Assembly (NCBI GenBank): GCA_021372575.1
Contig: JAJFUE010000020.1
Location: 1-58,260 of the forward strand
DNA length: 58,260 nt
From: a bacterium
GTDB taxonomy: Bacteria > Sumerlaeota > Sumerlaeia > MVZB01
Reading direction: 5' to 3'
Within the stretch, counting starts at the first letter, position 1. Each line of letters begins with the position of its first letter. Shown here in pieces: positions 43,072-50,843 of the stretch. The translations under genes and the position numbers were made by a program. The notes beneath the pieces were generated by a model that ran no database searches, had not been told where the DNA came from, and was given only the letters and a program-made list of their open reading frames with translations.

Positions 43072-43192
43072 AATGGCTAAAGCCGCGTAGCGAGAAGCCG
43101 GCTAAAGCCGGCTCAAATTTTAAAAAATGGCCGATAACCACCGGCTGAAGCCGGTGGCAACACATTCAGCCCGCTAAAGCGGGCAGTCAAAT
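43072..43192. repeat. Composite palindromic repeat (GGCTAAAGCCG / CCGGCTGAAGCCGG)
   Basis: Contained here are GGCTAAAGCCG, GCCGGCTAAAGCCGGC, ATGGCCGATAACCACCGGCT and CCGCTAAAGCGG. The first part (TTTTAATGGCTAAAGCCG through CACCGGCTGAAGCCGG) matches 58016-58079 almost word for word. The adjoining 43193-43329 contains a possible TATGAT (43259-43264) for the reductase gene but no good -35. Confidence 0.75.
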
Positions 43193-43329
43193 ATCGCGGA
43201 TGACGCTTGGCAACATCGGACTGCCGGGATTTCTGAGCGCGGCGGGCGCTGTTGGTGATATGATGAAGAAAATCGGGAAGTTGATATCAGAACAAGCACG
43301 CGAAAAGCGGCCTACTCGGAGGGCGAGCC

Positions 43330-44304
43330 ATGAAATTCACGCAACTCGGCAGGACGTCGCTCAAGGTATCGACGATATGCTATGGGACATGGCAGTTCGG
43401 CGGGGACTGGGGGAGGTTCGACGAGCGCGAGGCGAAGGAGGCGATTCGGTGCGCGCTGGACATGGGGATCAATTTCTTCGACACGGCGCAGGCGTACGGG
43501 TTCGGCGTTTCGGAGCGGGTGCTCGGCGACGCGCTGCGCGGCGAGCTTAAAAGCCGCCGCGATGAGACGATCATCGCCACCAAGGGCGGGTTGCGGATGG
43601 ATGGGAAGAAACTTTTGCGCGACGCGAGTCCGGAATGGTTGCGCAAGGGGGTCGAGGAAAGCCTCAAGAACCTCGGCGTGAGCTACATCGATTTATATCA
43701 GGTGCACTGGCCCGATCTTCACACGGCGCCGATCGAGACCGCGCACGCGCTCGAGCAGATGGTGCAGGAGGGGAAGATTCGATATATCGGCGTGTCGAAT
43801 TACGACGTCAAGCAGATGAGCGAGTTCGAGCGCGTGCGCAAGATCGATACGCTGCAGCCGCCGTATCATTTGTTCCGGCGCGACATCGAGCAGGACGTGC
43901 TGCCGCATTGCGTCGAGAACAGGATCGGGGTGCTGGTGTATGGCCCGCTCGCGCATGGATTGCTTGGCGGGCAGTACGCGGCCGGGACGAAATTTGCCGA
44001 CGACGACTGGCGCAGCAAAAGCCCGGCGTTCACGGGCGGGAAGTTCGAGCGGAACCTGGCGGTGGTCGGGCGGCTCAAGGCGCTTGGGGAGACGCTGGGG
44101 CTGACGACGGCGCAACTGGCGCTCGCGTGGGTGCTGGCCAATCCGGCGGTCGATGTGGCGATCGCCGGGGCGCGGCGGCCGCAGCAGATCGAGCAAACGG
44201 CCAAGGCCGCGGACGTGCAACTGGGCGCGAAGACGCTGGCGGAGATCGAGACCATCATGCAGGACGCGGTGCCGACGGGCGGGCCGACGCCGGAAGGAAT
44301 ATAA
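43330..44304 (+). CDS. Aldo/keto reductase
   Basis: The 324-aa protein is a TIM-barrel NADPH-dependent oxidoreductase. The catalytic tetrad is visible: Asp in NFFDTAQAYGFG, Tyr in the same motif, Lys in IIATKGG and His in YQVHWPD. The cofactor motif IAGARRPQQIEQTAKA is near the C-terminus. Members reduce sugar or other aldehydes. GGAGGGCGAG at 43318-43327 is the ribosome-binding site. The next gene (MBOAT) follows by 81 nt. Confidence 0.9.
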   Translation: MKFTQLGRTSLKVSTICYGTWQFGGDWGRFDEREAKEAIRCALDMGINFFDTAQAYGFGVSERVLGDALRGELKSRRDETIIATKGGLRMDGKKLLRDASPEWLRKGVEESLKNLGVSYIDLYQVHWPDLHTAPIETAHALEQMVQEGKIRYIGVSNYDVKQMSEFERVRKIDTLQPPYHLFRRDIEQDVLPHCVENRIGVLVYGPLAHGLLGGQYAAGTKFADDDWRSKSPAFTGGKFERNLAVVGRLKALGETLGLTTAQLALAWVLANPAVDVAIAGARRPQQIEQTAKAADVQLGAKTLAEIETIMQDAVPTGGPTPEGI

Positions 44305-44385
44305 TCGCTTTTGGGCGGGGTTTTTTGCTAATTTGGGCGCTGTTTCGGTCGTATCCGACGGCTTGGTTTGAGGGCGCCCGATCGC

Positions 44386-45918
44386 ATGGTTTTCAGCTCC
44401 AATATTTTTTTATACCTGTTCCTGCCGATCGTGCTGGCGGGGTATTTTGTTTGCGTTGCGTTGAGGTGCGCGACGGGGCTCGGGCGCATACCCAATTTGT
44501 GGTTGCTCAGCGCGAGCCTGTTCTTTTACGCGTGGGGCGCGGCGTGGCTTTGCGGTGTGATGCTGCTGGCGGTCGCGATCGATTACGCGGCGGGGCTGGC
44601 GATCGCGGGCGTGGCGCCGTGGGGGAAGAAACCGGTCGAGACGCTGTCCGCGATCGAACCGCGCTCGCTCCGGCAGCGCCTCGCGCTCGTCGCGGCGCTC
44701 ACGGCCAACCTCGCCATCCTCGCGTTCTTCAAATACTTTAATTTCGGCATCGACAGCTACAACGCGCTCGTGGAGGCGGCGGGGCTCGATTCGCTGGCGT
44801 GCCACGCGGCGCTTCGCATCGCGCTGCCGCTGGGGATCAGCTTTTTCACGTTCCAGGCGATGAGCTACACGATCGACGTGTATCTGGGCAAGATCGCGGC
44901 GACGCGCAATCTGGTCGATTACCTGACGTTCGGCGCGTTCTTCCCCGTGCTGATTTCAGGGCCGATTTTGCGGTACGAAAATGTGGCCGATGATTTGGCG
45001 AATCGGAAAACGACGCTTGACGATTTCGCCGCGGGCGCGCGCCGGTTCATTGTCGGCCTGGCCAAGAAGATCCTGATCGCGAACGTTGTGGCGGCGCCGG
45101 CCGACCAGATTTTCGCGCTGCCGAAGGACGAGGTCACGGCGGCGCTGGCATGGCTCGCGGTGTTCAGCTACACGCTGCAAATTTATTTCGATTTCTCGGG
45201 CTACTCGGACATGGCGATCGGGCTGGCGCGCATGTTCGGGTTCCGCCTGCCGGAGAATTTCAATTATCCCTACGTCAGCCGCTCGATCGCCGAATTCTGG
45301 CGGCGGTGGCACATTTCGCTGTCGAGCTGGTTCCGCGATTACGTGTTCATGCCGCTGAACATGGCGTGGCGCGAGTGGATGCTGCCGGGCACCATCGCCG
45401 CGATCATCATCACGTTTCTGCTGACCGGATTGTGGCATGGCGCGAACTGGACGTTCGTGATTTGGGGCGCCTATCACGGCGGGTTGATCGCGATCGAGCG
45501 ACTGGTCGGGCTCGACAAAAAAGGCGGCTGGCGTGATTTCATTTCGCCGCTGCGGCATGTCTATGCGCTGCTCGTGATCATGTTCGGCTGGATGCTGTTC
45601 CGTTCGGAATCGTTCCATCAGGCGACGTATTTCGCGCGCGCGATGACCGGGCTGTCGCAGAGCTACGGCGGGCTGCATGGGGCGGACTACTACCTGACCA
45701 ACAAGGTGCTGGCGGCGATGGCCGCGGGGATCGTCGCCGCCACGCCGATCTATCCGTGGCTCAAGGCATGGCGCGCACGGCTGGCCGAGCGCCCGGGCCG
45801 GTTGATGCCGGCCGCGGTTTCGGCAATCAGCGTCGCCCTGCTTCTGCTGGTATTTGGACTGTGCGCGATGGAACTGGCCGCGCTCACGCACAACGCGTTT
45901 ATCTATTTCAGGTTCTAG
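44386..45918 (+). CDS. MBOAT-family membrane O-acyltransferase (AlgI/DltB-like)
   Basis: I start at ATG 44386 (product MVFSSNIFLYLFLPIVLAGY, the usual AlgI-like opening); TTG 44368 is the upstream alternative. The 510-aa protein has about ten membrane segments and the family motifs EFWRRWHISLSSWFRDYVFMPL and GLWHGANWTFVIWGAYHG, the latter with the catalytic His. AlgI-type proteins move acyl groups across the inner membrane for polysaccharide O-acetylation. The next gene encodes a matching periplasmic SGNH-like protein. Confidence 0.9.
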   Translation: MVFSSNIFLYLFLPIVLAGYFVCVALRCATGLGRIPNLWLLSASLFFYAWGAAWLCGVMLLAVAIDYAAGLAIAGVAPWGKKPVETLSAIEPRSLRQRLALVAALTANLAILAFFKYFNFGIDSYNALVEAAGLDSLACHAALRIALPLGISFFTFQAMSYTIDVYLGKIAATRNLVDYLTFGAFFPVLISGPILRYENVADDLANRKTTLDDFAAGARRFIVGLAKKILIANVVAAPADQIFALPKDEVTAALAWLAVFSYTLQIYFDFSGYSDMAIGLARMFGFRLPENFNYPYVSRSIAEFWRRWHISLSSWFRDYVFMPLNMAWREWMLPGTIAAIIITFLLTGLWHGANWTFVIWGAYHGGLIAIERLVGLDKKGGWRDFISPLRHVYALLVIMFGWMLFRSESFHQATYFARAMTGLSQSYGGLHGADYYLTNKVLAAMAAGIVAATPIYPWLKAWRARLAERPGRLMPAAVSAISVALLLLVFGLCAMELAALTHNAFIYFRF

Positions 45919-45920
45919 TG

Positions 45921-45955
45921 CAGGTCACGAAAGACACGAAAGAACACGAAAAAGC
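45921..45955 (+). repeat. Short ACGAAAG-type repeat after the MBOAT gene
   Basis: GGTCACGAAAGACACGAAAG followed by AACACGAAAAAG lies between the MBOAT stop and the next start. It is a short three-unit array with a period of 9-10 nt, one more family of intergenic tandem words in this genome. Confidence 0.6.
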
Positions 45956-45980
45956 TTACAGCGATCGAGACCGGGGATTC

Positions 45981-47150
45981 ATGCATCAGGGCAAACTCAA
46001 GATCATCGAGAATATTGTGATCGCGGCGGCGTTTGTGGCGCTGATCGGCGCGCCGCTGGCGCTGGAGATGATCAATATTCGTCCGGGTCCGGAATTGGTC
46101 GAAAACAGGCGGCTTGCCGAGGCGCCGCGGCTGGATGCCGGCCTGGCGGATTTCCCGAAGGCGTTCGAGCCGTATTTCAACGATCACTTCCGGCTGCGCA
46201 ATCCGCTGATCGTGATGGAGAAATACGTCACCGCGCGCGTGCTGAACATGTCGCCGTCGAGCAAGGTGATCATCGGCAAGGGGGATTGGCTTTTTTCCGG
46301 CGAAGGGGACGCGATCAAAAATTTTACGGGCGATCCGCCGCTGACCCAGGATGAAATGTATGCGTGGGCGAAGGTGATCCAGGAGCGGTGCCGGTGGTTC
46401 AAGGCGCGAGGCATCCATTACATGATGGTGGTCGTGCCGGAGAAGCAGACGATCTACCCCGAGTTCATGCCGGACAATATCAAGCCGTGCGCGCCGAGCC
46501 AGTCGCGGCTGGAGAACCTGATCAATTACCTGCGCGCCAACACGCAGGCGGACATCATCCATTTGCGGCCGGCGCTGATGGACGCCAAGACGAGCCACCA
46601 GCTTTATCTTTATCGCGACACGCACTGGAACTACGAGGGCGCCTACGTCGCTTACGAACAAATCGTTACGATGCTGTCGAACCAGTTCCCGGGGCTTGCG
46701 CCGATCCCGCGCGCGAAATTCAAGATGATGCCGAACACGATCAACGACGGCGACCTGGTGAACCTCATGGGGCTGACGGGGATTTACAGCGAGAACTGGG
46801 AGAAGCTTGAAGTGGCCGAGCCGCGCGCGCGGGTGGTCGATGCGAGCCAGTATGACCTGGCCTCGATCACGCAGGAGCGCTACCAGGCGCACGCGACCGA
46901 GATCGACGACCCGAAGCTGCCGAAGGCGGTCATGTATCGCGACTCGTTCTCGACAATTTTGATGCCGATGCTGTCGGAGCATTTCCGGCGCATCGTGTAT
47001 ATCTGGAACGCCAACTACAAGGCCGAGTGGGGCTGCGATTTCGATCCGACGATCATTGCGAAGGAAAAGCCGGACGTGTTCATCGAGGAATTCGTCGAGC
47101 GGAAAATAGGAGACATACCGACGAACTGGACGATTCGTGAGATGAAATAA
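45981..47150 (+). CDS. AlgJ/AlgX-like SGNH-hydrolase domain protein (DHHW family)
   Basis: From ATG 45981 the product is 389 aa. It has one N-terminal membrane anchor (IIENIVIAAAFVALIGAPLALEM) and a periplasmic SGNH-like domain with GKGDWLFSGEGD, VVVPEKQTIYPEFMP, the DTHWNYEGAYVAYEQI motif (Asp-His catalytic pair) and KAVMYRDSFSTILMPMLSEHF with the nucleophile Ser. It pairs with the MBOAT protein to acetylate an exported polysaccharide. Genes for alginate or cellulose synthesis are not present nearby. Confidence 0.87.
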   Translation: MHQGKLKIIENIVIAAAFVALIGAPLALEMINIRPGPELVENRRLAEAPRLDAGLADFPKAFEPYFNDHFRLRNPLIVMEKYVTARVLNMSPSSKVIIGKGDWLFSGEGDAIKNFTGDPPLTQDEMYAWAKVIQERCRWFKARGIHYMMVVVPEKQTIYPEFMPDNIKPCAPSQSRLENLINYLRANTQADIIHLRPALMDAKTSHQLYLYRDTHWNYEGAYVAYEQIVTMLSNQFPGLAPIPRAKFKMMPNTINDGDLVNLMGLTGIYSENWEKLEVAEPRARVVDASQYDLASITQERYQAHATEIDDPKLPKAVMYRDSFSTILMPMLSEHFRRIVYIWNANYKAEWGCDFDPTIIAKEKPDVFIEEFVERKIGDIPTNWTIREMK

Positions 47151-47199
47151 TCATTGCCGCAGAAGCGAACGCGCGGGCAGTGCGGCATTCAATAAATAT

Positions 47200-47425
47200 T
47201 TTTATCCTTTGCCGGCTGAAGTCGGGTGTGTGTTTAGCGTCGTCATCACATTGCATCATCGCATGCCGGGAGAAAACGAAAGAAAGCGTGCCATTTCGTT
47301 TGATCCGCGCCTTCAGCGCTCCATATTCATTGGGCGATCCTTGTCCTGGGGCTTCGCTTCGCTGCGCCCCAGGCTGGGATGAATTCGCGCCGTTGGCGCT
47401 TTGGTTGACGGCATCATTCGATTTT
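47200..47425. repeat. Composite palindromic repeat with CCTGGGGCTTCGCTTCGC core
   Basis: Contains GCCGGCTGAAGTCGGGTGTG followed by TGTTTAGCG, and a near-perfect palindrome CCTGGGGCTTCGCTTCGCTG followed by CGCCCCAGG at 47345-47373. Both pieces recur at 58069-58195, in the same order and distance. The 3' part overlaps the end of the minus-strand hypothetical gene. Confidence 0.75.
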
Positions 47426-47912
47426 CATTAATCTCATAGGGAACGAGGGCAATATTTTTTGCATCATCGCTTTTGGTTTCCACGCCCGTGGTATTCGCGA
47501 CCCTGAATAAACCCGACTCAAAATATTGGTGTGAATGCGAAATCGTGCGCCCCAACGTCTCCGCCGACGGCGTGTACAGCTTCGTAATTGTTGTTATCTG
47601 GTTTTCAGAAATCGAGGCGAAGATGGCAGTCGAATTCCGACTGCGACCATGATACAGCAACTGCGGCGGGATCTCGCCATTTTGACAAGGGATCGCGTAT
47701 AGATGATCAATCGGTCCGCGCGGCCATGATGATGAAGAGGAATATTTCGCCAAGAGGAAATCCAAATATCTGGATTCGGTTTCCGAGGAATCGGTAACGA
47801 ATCCTTGAACACGCGAAAGCCAGATATGCTTGTCCGGGCTTTCCCACACTGATGTCGTGACGCACGACTGGCACAAAAAACATAACACCATTGCCAAGAT
47901 GTGGTGCTTCAT
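47313..47912 (-). CDS. Hypothetical secreted protein/lipoprotein whose C-terminus is a repeat element
   Basis: From ATG 47912 the product is 199 aa (an upstream start at 47942 adds ten residues). The N-terminus (MKHHILAMVLCFLCQSCVTT) is a signal sequence, perhaps a lipoprotein one, though Cys at the -3 position is atypical. The middle (IWLSRVQGFVTDSSETESRY, YAIPCQNGEIPPQLLYHG) matches nothing I know. The last 30 residues (ARIHPSLGRSEAKPQDKDRP...) are the translated palindromic repeat at 47330-47400, so the original end was probably near 47405-47430. Confidence 0.5.
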   Translation of the reverse strand: MKHHILAMVLCFLCQSCVTTSVWESPDKHIWLSRVQGFVTDSSETESRYLDFLLAKYSSSSSWPRGPIDHLYAIPCQNGEIPPQLLYHGRSRNSTAIFASISENQITTITKLYTPSAETLGRTISHSHQYFESGLFRVANTTGVETKSDDAKNIALVPYEINENRMMPSTKAPTARIHPSLGRSEAKPQDKDRPMNMER

Positions 47913-47971
47913 TTTGGTCCAATCCTGCCGATTGCATTCCATGTCGCTTTGGGCCGAAGCGACCTACTGAC

Positions 47972-49012
47972 TTACATCTTCGGGGCGTAGTTTTTTTCGT
48001 AGTAATTCATGTATTCGCCGGACATGACGCGGCGCCACCAGGGTTCGTTTTGTTGATACCAACGGACGGTGGCGGCGAGGCCCTGTTCGAATTGGATTTG
48101 CGGTTTCCAGCCGAGCTCGCCGTGGATCTTCGCGGGGTCGATCGCGTAGCGGCGGTCGTGGCCGGGGCGGTCTTTCACGTAGCGGATGAGGCTTTCGGGC
48201 TTGCCGAGGATTTTGAGGATCGTCTTGACGATGTCGATGTTGGCCCACTCGTTATCGGCGCCGATGTTATAGACCTCGCCGGGGCGGCCTTGTTCGGCGA
48301 CCGTCAATACGGCGCGGCAGTGGTCCTCGACGTGAATCCAGTCGCGCACGTTTTTGCCGTCGCCATAGACCGGCAGCTCGCCGTCGCCCATCGCCTTGAT
48401 GATCATGAGCGGGATGAGTTTCTCGGGGAACTGCCACGGGCCGTAGTTGTTCGAGCATCGCGTGACGAGGACCGGGTAGTCGTGCGTGTGGAACCACGCG
48501 CGGCACAGGAGGTCGCCGGCGGCCTTGGAAGCCGAATACGGGCTGTTGGCGGCGATCGGGGTGGTCTCGCTGAATTTGCCCTCGGCGCCGAGCGAGCCAT
48601 AGACTTCATCCGTCGAGACCTGCACGAAACGCTCGACGCCGGCGGCCATCGCGACGGAGAGGAGCGTCTGGACGCCCATGACGTTCGTGCGCACGAACTC
48701 GGCGGCGGACAGGATCGAGCGATCGACGTGCGACTCGGCGGCGAAGTGGATGATCGTATCGACGCCGTGCCGGCGCAGGGTTTCATCGACCTTGGCGCTG
48801 TCGCAGATGTCGCCGCGGATAAACGTGTAATTGGGATGGGCGTCGAGGTCGGCGACGCTTTCGAGGTTGCCGGCGTAGGTGAGGGCGTCGTAGTTGACGA
48901 GGCGCACGCCGGGGCGTTCGGCCAGGATCATGCGGACGAAGTTGGAGCCGATGAAGCCGGCGCCGCCGGTCACGAGGATCGAGCGCAGCGTGTGTTGGGT
49001 CGTCTGGGTCAT
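47972..49012 (-). CDS. rmlB: dTDP-glucose 4,6-dehydratase
   Basis: The 346-aa enzyme makes dTDP-4-keto-6-deoxyglucose. It has the Rossmann motif VTGGAGFIGSNFVRMIL, TDEVYGSLG with the catalytic Thr-Asp-Glu, YSASKAAGD with Tyr and Lys, and RCSNNYGPWQFPEKLIPLMI. It is of the extended SDR family. The start overlaps the end of rmlA by four bases, so the pair is coupled. It belongs to the dTDP-L-rhamnose pathway for surface polysaccharide. Confidence 0.95.
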   Translation of the reverse strand: MTQTTQHTLRSILVTGGAGFIGSNFVRMILAERPGVRLVNYDALTYAGNLESVADLDAHPNYTFIRGDICDSAKVDETLRRHGVDTIIHFAAESHVDRSILSAAEFVRTNVMGVQTLLSVAMAAGVERFVQVSTDEVYGSLGAEGKFSETTPIAANSPYSASKAAGDLLCRAWFHTHDYPVLVTRCSNNYGPWQFPEKLIPLMIIKAMGDGELPVYGDGKNVRDWIHVEDHCRAVLTVAEQGRPGEVYNIGADNEWANIDIVKTILKILGKPESLIRYVKDRPGHDRRYAIDPAKIHGELGWKPQIQFEQGLAATVRWYQQNEPWWRRVMSGEYMNYYEKNYAPKM

Positions 49013-49893
49013 GCGGTGCCGTCTTTGAGGTCGTTGAGTAAGCCTGCGAGGTATGAGGAATACTCGCAGCGCGGCATTTTTTCGATGAGATTCCCGAAGG
49101 TTTCAAGGTCGATGAACTGCATGTGGTGCGCGGCTTCCTCGGGGCAGCCGATCTTGAGGCTCTGGCGCGCCTCGATGAGTGCGATGAAGTCGCTGGCTTC
49201 CTTGAGGCTGGTGCTGGTGCCGGTGTCGAGCCATGCGAAGCCGCGGCTGAGGATCGAGACCGTGAGGTCGCCGCGCTCGAGATAGACGCGGTTGACGTCG
49301 GTGATCTCGAGTTCGCCGCGCGCGGAGGGATTGAGGTTTTTGCAGATATCGACGACCTTGCCGTCGTAGAGGTAAAGCCCCGGGACGGCGTAGCGCGACT
49401 TCGGCGACTTGGGCTTCTCTTCGATCGAGATCACGCGGCAGTTGTCGTCGAACTCGACGACGCCGTAGCGCTCGGGGTCGTTAACCGGGTCGGCGAAGAT
49501 GTGGCCGCCGCTCATGAAGCTCCTGAACAGCTTGTCGAATTCGAAGTGGCCGTAAAAGATGTTGTCGCCGAGGATGAGCGCGACGGGGTCGCCGGCGATG
49601 AATTCCTCGGCGATGAGGAACGCCTGCGCGATGCCCTTGGGGGCGGCCTGCTCACGGTAGGTGATCTCGATACCCCACTGGCGGCCGTCGCCGAGGAGCG
49701 CCTCGAAGCGCGGCAGGTCGGCAGGGGTCGAGATGAGGCACACCTGGCGAATCCCGCCCAGCATGAGGGTCGTGAGCGGGTAGTAGATCATCGGCTTGTC
49801 ATAGACAGGCTGAAGCTGCTTGCTCGCGACAAGGGTGAGCGGGTAAAGCCGAGTCCCCGCGCCGCCGGCCAGAATGATGCCTTTTTCGATCAT
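49009..49893 (-). CDS. rmlA: Glucose-1-phosphate thymidylyltransferase
   Basis: The 294-aa protein has the signature KGIILAGGAGTRLYPLTLVA, KQLQPVYDKPMIYYPL, GDNIFYGHFEF and EKPKSPKSRYAVPGLY. It forms dTDP-glucose from dTTP and glucose 1-phosphate, the first step of the rhamnose pathway. It precedes rmlB on the minus strand with a 4-nt overlap. Between rmlA and rmlC (231 nt) stands a mirrored repeat pair. Confidence 0.95.
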   Translation of the reverse strand: MIEKGIILAGGAGTRLYPLTLVASKQLQPVYDKPMIYYPLTTLMLGGIRQVCLISTPADLPRFEALLGDGRQWGIEITYREQAAPKGIAQAFLIAEEFIAGDPVALILGDNIFYGHFEFDKLFRSFMSGGHIFADPVNDPERYGVVEFDDNCRVISIEEKPKSPKSRYAVPGLYLYDGKVVDICKNLNPSARGELEITDVNRVYLERGDLTVSILSRGFAWLDTGTSTSLKEASDFIALIEARQSLKIGCPEEAAHHMQFIDLETFGNLIEKMPRCEYSSYLAGLLNDLKDGTA

Positions 49894-49931
49894 TGTTGTT
49901 CACCCATGGATCGTGGATCGTGATAATTTCA

Positions 49932-50068
49932 TCGTGCTCGTGCTCGTAATCGTAATCGTAATCGTAATCGAACCGGCTCGGACTTGCTATAGTGGTTCTG
50001 AAAAGTTTTGTCCGAGAAGTTCTGTCGCGTCTCACGATTACGATTACGATTACGAGCACGAGCACGAG
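49932..50068. repeat. Mirrored pair of compound hexamer repeats (copies 6 and 7)
   Basis: Copy 6 (49932-49970, minus orientation, four CGATTA units then CGAGCA) faces copy 7 (50035-50068, plus orientation, three CGATTA units then CGAGCA). They can pair as a duplex of about 33 bp with a 64-nt loop. Inside and beside them another short inverted pair (TTTTGTCCG at about 50006 and CGGACAAAA at 50070) extends the stem. The structure separates rmlA from rmlC. Confidence 0.9.
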
Positions 50069-50098
50069 GCGGACAAAACTTTCGAGAAGCACTCTAAT

Positions 50099-50125
50099 CC
50101 CTCGCTTACGCTCGGGCTACTGCAT
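50099..50125 (-). repeat. Inverse copy of the ATGCAGTAGCCCGAGCG repeat at the rmlC end
   Basis: On the minus strand this reads ATGCAGTAGCCCGAGCGTAA then GCGAGGG, the same as the element at 27245-27301. It begins next to the rmlC stop codon, as the other copy begins at the dehydrogenase stop. Confidence 0.7.
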
Positions 50126-50673
50126 CATACCTGCCCCATTTTCGCCATCAGTTCGCGGAACGTCTGCGCGGTGACGTCGCGCTTGGAGAGGATCGGGGTT
50201 TCGACTGGCCACTGGACGGCGACGTCCGAGTCGTCCCACCTGAATCCGTCCTCGAGGTTGGGGTCGTATTCCTTGCTGCACTTGTAAAGGACCTCGGCCT
50301 CGTCGCTCAGGACGGCGTAGCCGTGGGCGAATCCGACGGGCACGAAAAACGTCTTGAAGCTCTCGGGGGTCAGCTCGATGCCGAACCACTTGCCGAGCGT
50401 GGGCGAGCCGGGGCGGATATCGACGGCGACGTCCCAGACCTTGCCGCGGATGCAACGGACGAGCTTGGCCTGGCCTTCGCCGCGCTGGAAGTGCAGACCG
50501 CGCACGGTGTTGAGGACGGATTTGACGTGGTTGTCCTGGCGCCACGGCAGGTCGATGCCGTGCTTGCGGAAGCGCGCCTCGTTGAAGCTTTCAAAGAAAA
50601 AGCCGCGGTCGTCGGGATAGACGGTTGGCGTGACGATAAGCAGGCCGGCGATCGGGCCCTGTTCGACTTTCAT
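50125..50673 (-). CDS. rmlC: dTDP-4-dehydrorhamnose 3,5-epimerase
   Basis: The 182-aa cupin enzyme has DDRGFFFESFNEARFRKHG, QDNHVKSVLNTVRGLHFQ with the catalytic His, GKVWDVAVDIRPGSPTLGKW and FAHGYAVLSDEAEVLYKCS with the Tyr. It epimerises C3 and C5 of the keto-sugar. The reductase RmlD that completes dTDP-L-rhamnose is not in the window. The gene may have its own promoter at 50750-50779. Confidence 0.95.
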   Translation of the reverse strand: MKVEQGPIAGLLIVTPTVYPDDRGFFFESFNEARFRKHGIDLPWRQDNHVKSVLNTVRGLHFQRGEGQAKLVRCIRGKVWDVAVDIRPGSPTLGKWFGIELTPESFKTFFVPVGFAHGYAVLSDEAEVLYKCSKEYDPNLEDGFRWDDSDVAVQWPVETPILSKRDVTAQTFRELMAKMGQV

Positions 50674-50749
50674 GACGGATCCTGACGCTGGAAATCAACC
50701 TTCGCGCCGGCGCAAAACAACGCACGACAGCGGCGCAAATGGATGAACC

Positions 50750-50779
50750 AAGCTATTAAAACGGGGGAGGGATTGTCAA
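50750..50779 (-). promoter_or_regulatory. Candidate promoter upstream of rmlC
   Basis: On the minus strand a consensus TTGACA lies at 50779-50774. A weak -10, TAGCTT, lies 18 nt downstream at 50755-50750. The leader would be about 75 nt. The -10 is the weak point. Confidence 0.35.
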
Positions 50780-50843
50780 GGAAGCGGATAGGCCAACAGT
50801 AAATGAGGGCCGGTGATCCAGGAGGCCGCGGCGGCACAGGCGG

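Noticed and set aside
49799-50092. Open frames with Tyr-Asp and Glu-His repeats as genes.
   Set aside because: They are only the compound hexamer repeat read in frame; the same peptide appears at other copies on either strand.
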